A stretch of 10,626 bases of DNA. Origin: Bacillota bacterium (GTDB taxonomy: Bacteria; Bacillota; Clostridia; Acetivibrionales; DSM-2933). This document shows positions 5,797-10,626 of this stretch, piece by piece; the first letter of the stretch is position 1, and every line of letters begins with the position of its first letter. Location: NCBI GenBank assembly GCA_030705945.1, contig JAUZPS010000122.1, positions 1 through 10,626 on the forward strand, read 5' to 3'. A program made the translations under genes and the position numbers. The notes under the pieces are model-generated. The model was not told the DNA's origin, searched no databases, and saw only the letters and a program-made list of their open reading frames with translations.

Positions 5797-6189
5797 ATGA
5801 GTATTAAGTCCATGGATGAGCTGCGTAAAATCAGAGAAGAGCATCAAAATAAAGTAAACTTAAGACAAAGCGGAAATAATCAGGAGGATAGAATAGAGAT
5901 ATTGATTGGAATGGCTACTTGCGGTATTTCGTCGGGAGCAAGAGAAACCCTTAATGCATTTGTCGAAGAGATAGGCAAGCAGGGGCTTAATAATGCAAAG
6001 GTCATAACTGTAGGTTGCATAGGATACTGCCATTCAGAGCCTACAGTCCAGGTGAACATGCCAGGACAGAAACCTGTCCTTTATGGCACTGTGAAGAAGG
6101 ATAAGGTGCCGGATATTGTTAATAAGCATATTATAGGTGGACAGCCTGTAGAAAACTTAATATTAAAAGTGGATTTTGAAAGAGCATAG
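5797..6189 (+). CDS. Small thioredoxin-like (2Fe-2S) ferredoxin in the hydrogenase operon
   Basis: This 130-residue protein has a charged helical start (MSIKSMDELRKIREEHQ) and a thioredoxin-like ferredoxin fold from about residue 32. Recognisable segments are IGMATCGISSGARETLNAF and VGCIGYCHSEPTVQV. Only three cysteines are present (C42, C74, C78), whereas the related domains in HydC and HydB have four. I recall the same pattern in relatives of this subunit, so a fourth ligand may be non-cysteine or the cluster may be absent. It is probably an accessory electron-transfer subunit of the hydrogenase. The ATG at 5797 is preferred, with gagg 11 bases upstream. A GTG at 5788 would be only 2 bases from the same gagg. 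The gap to hydB is 13 bases, consistent with co-transcription. Confidence 0.85.
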   Translation: MSIKSMDELRKIREEHQNKVNLRQSGNNQEDRIEILIGMATCGISSGARETLNAFVEEIGKQGLNNAKVITVGCIGYCHSEPTVQVNMPGQKPVLYGTVKKDKVPDIVNKHIIGGQPVENLILKVDFERA

Positions 6190-6202
6190 AAGGGAGATTT
6201 TC

Positions 6203-7852
6203 ATGGCTACACGGTCAAATATTTTGGTTTGCGGCGGTACGGGTTGTTTGGCAAGTGAAAGCGATAAGGTCATTAAAAATCTTGAACTTATTATAAAAGC
6301 CCGGGGATACGAAAATGAAGCTAGGGTTATCAGGACGGGGTGTTTTGGATTCTGTGAGAAGGGCCCCATTGTCAAGATTGAACCTGATAATGTATTTTAT
6401 GTTATGGTAGGTCCTAAGGACGCGAAAGATATTGTTGATGAGCACATTATAAAGGGAAGAACAGTTGACAGACTTTTATATAGGGAACCTAAAGCTAACG
6501 AAATCATAAACCGGCAGGAGGATATGCCATTTTATAAGAAACAGCTTCGTGTGGCTTTACGAAACTGCGGTCTCATTAATCCTGAGGATATCTTAGAATA
6601 TATAGCTTTTGGCGGATACGAAGCATTAGGTAAAGCGCTGACATCTATGACGCGCGACCAGGTTGTTGATGAAGTTAAGAGATCAGGTTTGCGCGGCCGA
6701 GGCGGCGGAGGCTTTCCTACAGGAATTAAATGGGAAGTGACAAAGAAGCAGGATGACAACGAGAAATTCATTATTTGTAACGCTGATGAGGGAGACCCAG
6801 GAGCTTTTATGGACAGGAGCATACTGGAGGGAGATCCCCACAGCGTAATAGAGGCTATGGCAATTGGAGGGTATGCAATTGGAGCAAGCAAAGGCATTAT
6901 TTATATTCGGGCTGAGTACCCTCTTGCCATATCCAGATTGAATACTGCTCTAAATCAGGCAAGGGAACAAGGTTTGCTTGGTAAAAATATATTTGGATCA
7001 GACTTTAGTTTCGACATTAATATAAAATACGGCGCAGGCGCCTTTGTATGTGGTGAAGAGACTGCATTGATAAATTCCTGCACAGGTAAAAGAGGAGAAC
7101 CTAATTATAAGCCTCCCTATCCAGCTGAAAAAGGGTATTGGGGGCATCCGACCTGTGTGAACAACGTTGAAACCTTCGCCAATATCCCGCAGATAATCAC
7201 CAGAGGCGCAGACTGGTTTGCTTCCATCGGAACTGAAAAAAGCAAAGGCACAAAGGTTTTTGCCCTTGCCGGAAAAGTAAAGAATGTAGGCCTTGTTGAA
7301 GTGCCTATGGGAATAACCTTCAGAGAGATTATATTTGATATCGGCGGCGGTATTCAGGGAGGGCGTAAATTTAAGGCTGTTCAAACAGGCGGACCGTCAG
7401 GCGGAGTTATTACAGAACAGTATCTTGATACTCCCATTGATTATGACTCTTTAATAAGTATTGGCTCTATGATGGGTTCCGGAGGGATGATTGTCATGGA
7501 TGAGACAGACAATATGGTTAAGATCGCCAAGTTTTATCTGGAATTCACCATGGATGAATCCTGCGGAAGGTGCACACCTTGCAGAATAGGCACAAAACGG
7601 ATGTATGAGATATTGGATAAAATCACGAGCGGCAAGGGAACAATGGCTGACATTGACGCTTTAAAACAGCTTGCCTATATGGTTAAGGGAAGTTCGTTAT
7701 GCGGACTTGGGCAGACTGCTCCCAATCCGGTAATCAGCACTTTGAAACATTTTTGGGAGGAGTATATGGCATTTATAAAGGATGTTGACAACCCAAGAGG
7801 TGAGGGCAGGCATATAGCGAAAAACAAAATAAAATTTGCTACAGAGAAATAG
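6203..7852 (+). CDS. hydB: [FeFe]-hydrogenase subunit HydB, NuoF-like NADH-binding flavoprotein
   Basis: The 549-residue protein oxidises or reduces NAD(H) at FMN and passes electrons to iron-sulfur clusters. Residues 1-95 are a thioredoxin-like [2Fe-2S] domain (C10-x4-C15, C47-x3-C51). The NuoF core follows, with the glycine-rich nucleotide/FMN loop GLRGRGGGGFPTG (162-174), NADEGDPGAFMDR (193-204), GAGAFVCGEETALI (277-290) and the [4Fe-4S] ligands ESCGRCTPCR (C454, C457, C460) with C500 in SLCGLG. The protein stops about 50 residues after C500. The C-terminal two-[4Fe-4S] ferredoxin domain usual in bifurcating HydB is missing, and no remnant is visible in the 113 bases downstream. The ATG at 6203 has aagggaga 6 bases upstream. 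An in-frame TTG at 6176 overlaps the previous gene and is unlikely. Confidence 0.93.
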   Translation: MATRSNILVCGGTGCLASESDKVIKNLELIIKARGYENEARVIRTGCFGFCEKGPIVKIEPDNVFYVMVGPKDAKDIVDEHIIKGRTVDRLLYREPKANEIINRQEDMPFYKKQLRVALRNCGLINPEDILEYIAFGGYEALGKALTSMTRDQVVDEVKRSGLRGRGGGGFPTGIKWEVTKKQDDNEKFIICNADEGDPGAFMDRSILEGDPHSVIEAMAIGGYAIGASKGIIYIRAEYPLAISRLNTALNQAREQGLLGKNIFGSDFSFDINIKYGAGAFVCGEETALINSCTGKRGEPNYKPPYPAEKGYWGHPTCVNNVETFANIPQIITRGADWFASIGTEKSKGTKVFALAGKVKNVGLVEVPMGITFREIIFDIGGGIQGGRKFKAVQTGGPSGGVITEQYLDTPIDYDSLISIGSMMGSGGMIVMDETDNMVKIAKFYLEFTMDESCGRCTPCRIGTKRMYEILDKITSGKGTMADIDALKQLAYMVKGSSLCGLGQTAPNPVISTLKHFWEEYMAFIKDVDNPRGEGRHIAKNKIKFATEK

Positions 7853-7965
7853 CGAGCATATAGATGTAGCAATAATCATTGGCTTATAAAAATAAATTGA
7901 TATAGAAAATTGTAAAGTAAAAACCACTGAAAGCGTTGACTAAGAATCTAAAATGAGGTGTTGTT
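7853..7965 (+). other. 113-bp gap between hydB and hydA
   Basis: This is the longest gap inside the operon. No terminator hairpin is seen. A weak promoter-like pair (ttggct near 7880, tataga 16 bases later) could allow extra transcription of hydA, but the support is slight. No ferredoxin-domain remnant is found in any frame. Confidence 0.35.
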
Positions 7966-9750
7966 ATGGCAGGAAGTCAAGAATTACACGAAGATAAACC
8001 TATGATTAATATTAAGATAAACAATAAGGATTTGAAGGTTCCGGAAGGAACTACAATTCTAGAAGCAGCTCACAAGGTAGGCGCAAAAATACCAACATTA
8101 TGTCACTTGGATTTGCATGATATTAAAATGGTAAATAAAACTGCTTCGTGCAGGGTTTGTATGGTTGAACTTGTAGATTCAAGGAACAACCGCAATAAGC
8201 TTGTTCCATCCTGTGTAACAACAGTAAGCGAGGGGATGGAGGCGCTGACGAGCTCTTTAAACGCTATCGCGGCAAGAAGAATGTCTGTTGAGCTTCTCTT
8301 ATCAAATCATCCTAATGAATGCTTCACTTGCGCAAAGAACTTAGAATGCGAGTTACAGGCCCTTGCTCAAGAATTAAAGATAAGACATATTCGTTGGGAA
8401 GGGGAAAGAATGGATTATCCGCGGGATTTATCCAGTGATGCTATTGTTAAAGACGCTGATAAATGTATCTATTGCAGACGCTGTGAAACTATGTGCAATG
8501 AGGTTCAGACCTGTGGGATTCTGTCAGGTATAGGCCGCGGGTTTGAAGCTTTTGTCGGCCCTGCGTTTAATATACCCATGGTTGAGTCCTCTTGTACATA
8601 CTGCGGTCAATGCGTACAGGTGTGTCCAACTGCAGCCTTGACGGAGGTTTACCATGTAGACAAAGTCTGGGAGGCGCTGAATGATCCCGATAAGCATGTT
8701 ATTGTGCAGACAGCTCCGGCAGTACGAGTGGCGTTAGGAGATATGTTTGGTATGGAGCCTGGAACTATTGTGACAGGCAAAATGGTTACGGCTTTAAAAA
8801 ATATGGGCTTTAATGCGGTCTTTGACACCAATTTCGGAGCTGACCTTACCATTATGGAAGAGGCTTCTGAATTGATATACAGAGTAAAGGAGAATAAAAC
8901 TCTGCCCATTCTGACCAGTTGCTGCCCTGCATGGGTAAAGTTCATTGAGCACCAGTTTCCTGAGCTGCTAGAAGTTCCATCAACATGTAAGTCTCCGCAC
9001 ATAATGTTCGGGACCATTGCAAAAACCTATTATGCAGAAAAAAATGGCATAGATCCGGATAATATTGTTGTGGTCTCAATAATGCCATGTATAGCTAAGA
9101 AGGCCGAAGCTAAGCGACCGGAACTTACAAAGGACACTCATAACAATGTGGATATTGTTGTAACCACAAGAGAATTGGGGTATATGATCAAAGAGGCGGG
9201 TATAGAGTTTGAAAGTCTTAATGACAGCGAATTTGATAATCCATTAGGAGAACACACGGGAGCAGCAGTTATTTTCGGTACAACAGGTGGCGTTATAGAG
9301 GCTGCAATTCGTACAGCTCATGAATGGATGACTGGAAAAGAACTGGAACAAATAGAGTTTAATCAGTTACGCGGCATGGATGGGCTCAGGGAGGCGGAAG
9401 TACAAGTTGGGGATAAGGTTTTAAAAATAGGAATAGCCAGCGGGCTTGGAAATGCTAGGATATTGCTAGAAAGCATAAGGGATGGCAAGTCAAAATATGA
9501 CGCGATAGAGATAATGGCCTGCCCCGGAGGATGTATAGCAGGCGGCGGACAGCCGTACCATCATGGAAATTTTGAGATTATTAAAAAGCGCCAGGAGGCA
9601 ATATATAGAGAGGATAAAAACAGGAAGATAAGAAAATCCCATGAAAATCCTGAGATATTGAGGTTGTATAAGGAGTATCTGGGTGAACCTTTTGGTGAAA
9701 CTGCTCATAGATTGCTGCATACGCATTTTGAGGAGAGAGAACGTATATAG
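7966..9750 (+). CDS. hydA: [FeFe]-hydrogenase catalytic subunit HydA
   Basis: The 594-residue protein reduces protons or oxidises H2 at the H-cluster. In order it has a [2Fe-2S] domain (C46, C62, C65, C83), a His-Cys [4Fe-4S] site (H115, C119, C122, C128), two [4Fe-4S] ferredoxin motifs (C167/170/173/177 and C210/213/216/220) and the H domain. The H domain shows TSCCPAW (C319, C320), IMPCIAKKAE (C375) and MACPGGCIAGGGQP (C519, C523). The four H-cluster ligands sit exactly 20 positions later than C300, C355, C499 and C503 of Clostridium pasteurianum CpI, so the site is intact. C319 matches the proton-transfer cysteine. A small-subunit-like tail (IYREDKNRKIRKSHENPEILRLYKEYL) is fused at the end. 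The ATG has gaggtg 5 bases upstream; an in-frame ATG at 8002 lacks a good site. HydE, HydF and HydG must come from elsewhere. Confidence 0.96.
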   Translation: MAGSQELHEDKPMINIKINNKDLKVPEGTTILEAAHKVGAKIPTLCHLDLHDIKMVNKTASCRVCMVELVDSRNNRNKLVPSCVTTVSEGMEALTSSLNAIAARRMSVELLLSNHPNECFTCAKNLECELQALAQELKIRHIRWEGERMDYPRDLSSDAIVKDADKCIYCRRCETMCNEVQTCGILSGIGRGFEAFVGPAFNIPMVESSCTYCGQCVQVCPTAALTEVYHVDKVWEALNDPDKHVIVQTAPAVRVALGDMFGMEPGTIVTGKMVTALKNMGFNAVFDTNFGADLTIMEEASELIYRVKENKTLPILTSCCPAWVKFIEHQFPELLEVPSTCKSPHIMFGTIAKTYYAEKNGIDPDNIVVVSIMPCIAKKAEAKRPELTKDTHNNVDIVVTTRELGYMIKEAGIEFESLNDSEFDNPLGEHTGAAVIFGTTGGVIEAAIRTAHEWMTGKELEQIEFNQLRGMDGLREAEVQVGDKVLKIGIASGLGNARILLESIRDGKSKYDAIEIMACPGGCIAGGGQPYHHGNFEIIKKRQEAIYREDKNRKIRKSHENPEILRLYKEYLGEPFGETAHRLLHTHFEERERI

Positions 9751-9792
9751 TACAGAGAGTATTACAGAAATATTACAAATGAAAATTATGCC

Positions 9793-9822
9793 TTGACAGG
9801 ATTTCTTTGTATATGGTAAACT
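9793..9822 (+). promoter_or_regulatory. Promoter of small-peptide unit 1
   Basis: A consensus -35 ttgaca (9793-9798) is followed by an 18-base spacer and a -10 taaact (9817-9822) with tg one base before it, giving an extended -10. It lies 43 bases after the hydA stop, where no terminator is visible. The leader to the peptide ATG would be about 85 bases. Confidence 0.7.
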
Positions 9823-9913
9823 ATTACCAGTGTGCCTTGACTATTGTTGTTGGGCAACGGATGTAAATGTTTCAAATATAACGTTAACAAGAATAAGAAA
9901 GGAGGATTTTACA

Positions 9914-10045
9914 ATGATTCGCTTAATAAGTTATAAACTAGGACAATTTGATAGAGACATGATATCATGGGAACCAGGTACAGGGAAATGTGGTCATTGG
10001 CTTAATCCTCTATTTATTGAGTGTGGGAATATTGTTAACATTTAA
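9914..10045 (+). CDS. Small peptide 1 (43 residues), tandem peptide family
   Basis: I do not recognise this peptide. It starts at an ATG preceded by a strong ribosome binding site (aaaggagga, 8 bases of spacing or less) in the context taagaaaggagg, which is repeated exactly before the second peptide. It has its own promoter and terminator. The N-terminal half is mixed polar and hydrophobic, with no clear signal peptide or membrane helix. The C-terminal half has P21, T23, K25, W29, L30, P32, L33 and C37, matching the second peptide without gaps. C26 is not shared. The longer frame from a GTG at 9830 has no supporting binding site. It could be a precursor of a modified or signalling peptide, a toxin-like peptide or a regulatory leader. 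Expression signals make it likely real. Confidence 0.65.
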   Translation: MIRLISYKLGQFDRDMISWEPGTGKCGHWLNPLFIECGNIVNI

Positions 10046-10068
10046 ATGTTTATTACACCAAATAATAC

Positions 10069-10104
10069 GCGGTTAAGTCAAAGATTCTGGCTTAACCGCT
10101 TTTT
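10069..10104 (+). terminator. Rho-independent terminator of small-peptide unit 1
   Basis: The stem gcggttaagtc (10069-10079) pairs with ggcttaaccgc (10089-10099), with one G-U pair, around a 9-base loop. A run of five T follows (10100-10104). It may also end read-through transcripts from hydA. Confidence 0.85.
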
Positions 10105-10109
10105 ATTTA

Positions 10110-10210
10110 CAGTTAGGTAGTATTAAAAAAACTGGTCAACTGGTCGTTTCAAAAACTTGATATAATGGGTTTTAGTCATATAAACTTGAACAAGGAATTT
10201 TTTGAAACGC
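10110..10210 (+). repeat. Dispersed repeat B, copy 2
   Basis: This segment aligns over its whole length with the reverse complement of 4757-4860. Its inner arms cgtttcaaaaa (10145-10155) and tttttgaaacg (10199-10209) are perfectly complementary, so the element can fold as a stem with about 43 bases between the arms. It begins directly after the terminator of peptide unit 1. It is non-coding. Confidence 0.75.
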
Positions 10211-10329
10211 CCTTATTTAATGTGGACTCATTTGAAGTAATGAACACAATTTAAATTATAATTAATAAACCCAATGAAGTAAACATACACTTGCGAATGT
10301 TACAATTAAGTTACAAATATGGGATATAT

Positions 10330-10358
10330 TTGACAATCAGAATGAGTAATGCTAAAAT
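10330..10358 (+). promoter_or_regulatory. Promoter of small-peptide unit 2
   Basis: A perfect -35 ttgaca (10330-10335), a 17-base spacer and a -10 taaaat (10353-10358) with tg one base before it form a strong extended -10 promoter. The layout matches unit 1. The leader would be about 65 bases. Confidence 0.8.
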
Positions 10359-10430
10359 TATAAATGGCATAAAAAATAAAATATTAAAAAACTAAAATAT
10401 TAAGGAAAATTAAGAAAGGAGGCAAGTCAA

Positions 10431-10580
10431 ATGTATATGTTTAAAAATATTATAGCAGAGCAACTGAATATATGCGCTGGATTACCACTAAGACCAAGTA
10501 CTGATAAAGGCGCGCTTTGGCTTGGCCCTCTTTTGAATAAATGCGTTATGCGATATTACCCCCATTTAATAAATGATTAG
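10431..10580 (+). CDS. Small peptide 2 (49 residues), tandem peptide family
   Basis: This short gene starts at an ATG after taagaaaggagg, a near-ideal ribosome binding site shared base for base with peptide 1. It encodes 49 residues ending in HLIND. The family not being recognisable, function is unknown. P22, T24, K26, W30, L31, P33, L34 and C38 match peptide 1 in register, while the rest has diverged, so the shared motif is probably under selection. There is one other cysteine, C15. The N-terminal 15 residues are weakly amphipathic, with no clear cleavable signal peptide. Its own strong promoter and the terminator arm after it make it an independent transcription unit. The K-x3-W spacing recalls streptide precursors, but no radical SAM maturase is in the window. 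Confidence 0.65.
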   Translation: MYMFKNIIAEQLNICAGLPLRPSTDKGALWLGPLLNKCVMRYYPHLIND

Positions 10581-10611
10581 GTATATATTTAAATAGCATT
10601 TAATAAAAAGA

Positions 10612-10626
10612 GCGGTTAAGTCTTAA
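10612..10626 (+). terminator. Left arm of the unit 2 terminator, cut by the window end
   Basis: The 11 bases gcggttaagtc (10612-10622) are identical to the left arm of terminator 1 and lie at the same relative place after a peptide gene. The right arm and T-run would lie beyond the window. Confidence 0.6.

Larger units (their letters stand above)
10046..10430. other. 385-bp non-coding spacer between the two peptide genes
   Basis: No gene is seen. It contains terminator 1 (10069-10104), repeat B copy 2 (10110-10210), an AT-rich stretch without recognisable features (10211-10329) and the unit 2 promoter (10330-10358). A 14-base palindrome aacatttaaatgtt overlaps the peptide 1 stop (10037-10050). 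Confidence 0.7.

Noticed and set aside
6176..6202. Longer HydB starting at TTG 6176
   Set aside because: It overlaps the previous gene, uses a rare start and lacks a binding site. The ATG at 6203 has aagggaga 6 bases upstream and begins the conserved domain at the usual distance.
6532..6897. Antisense reading frames within hydB and other genes
   Set aside because: They lie opposite strongly conserved coding sequence, have no ribosome binding site and no family features, so they are shadows of the real frames.
9830..10045. 71-residue reading of peptide 1 starting at a GTG at 9830
   Set aside because: No ribosome binding site precedes the GTG, which lies at or next to the predicted transcription start. 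The internal ATG at 9914 has an excellent site and matches peptide 2 in length.
4757..10210. Composite transposon bounded by repeat B
   Set aside because: No transposase or recombinase lies between or beside the repeats. The copies are short and diverged, and the enclosed genes are housekeeping-type metabolism.
1..10626. CRISPR array, tRNA, rRNA or riboswitch
   Set aside because: I saw no regularly spaced direct repeats, tRNA-like cloverleaf, rRNA segment or recognisable riboswitch or T-box core on either strand.

Overview
The window looks like chromosomal DNA from an anaerobic, low-GC Gram-positive bacterium of the class Clostridia. Intergenic DNA is very AT-rich, ribosome binding sites are strong and purine-rich, and every gene with a recognisable family fits that group. 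The centrepiece is a cytoplasmic multi-subunit [FeFe]-hydrogenase operon of the HydABC (group A3) type. I cannot name the species from the sequence alone.

Layout. Bases 1-76 are the right part of a palindromic dispersed repeat ('repeat A'), whose other copy lies at 4895-5001. Four independent plus-strand genes follow: a MutT-like Nudix hydrolase (203-598), an ArsR-family repressor (761-1048) with its own promoter and a dyad at the likely transcription start, a ProX/YbaK-type prolyl-tRNA editing deacylase (1167-1667), and an aldo/keto reductase with a C-terminal iron-sulfur domain (1770-3005). A 31-bp-arm hairpin (3042-3115) separates these from a minus-strand SMC/Rad50-like ATPase with a zinc-hook CPTC motif (3119-4663). 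The 587-bp gap 4664-5250 is unusually structured. It holds the ATPase promoter, one copy of a second dispersed repeat ('repeat B'), the complete repeat A, and two perfect inverted repeats, the second of which sits just upstream of the hydrogenase operon.

The hydrogenase operon (about 5263-9750) encodes a HydC/NuoE-like [2Fe-2S] subunit, a small thioredoxin-like [2Fe-2S] protein, a HydB/NuoF-like flavoprotein and the catalytic HydA. Together they should pass electrons from NADH through FMN and iron-sulfur clusters to the H-cluster, making or consuming H2. HydB lacks the C-terminal two-[4Fe-4S] ferredoxin domain usual in electron-bifurcating HydABC complexes, which bears on whether this enzyme bifurcates. 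The maturases HydE, HydF and HydG are not in the window.

Beyond hydA are two tandem small-peptide units. Each has a TTGACA promoter with an extended -10, a shared purine-rich ribosome binding site, a 43- or 49-codon ORF, and a terminator starting with the same 11 bases; the second terminator is cut by the window end. The two peptides diverge overall but share the pattern P-x-T-x-K-x3-W-L-x-P-L-x3-C. They look like members of a small, possibly longer, array of peptide genes of unknown function. This is the most likely undescribed system in the window. The second copy of repeat B lies between them, inverted relative to the copy upstream of the hydrogenase.
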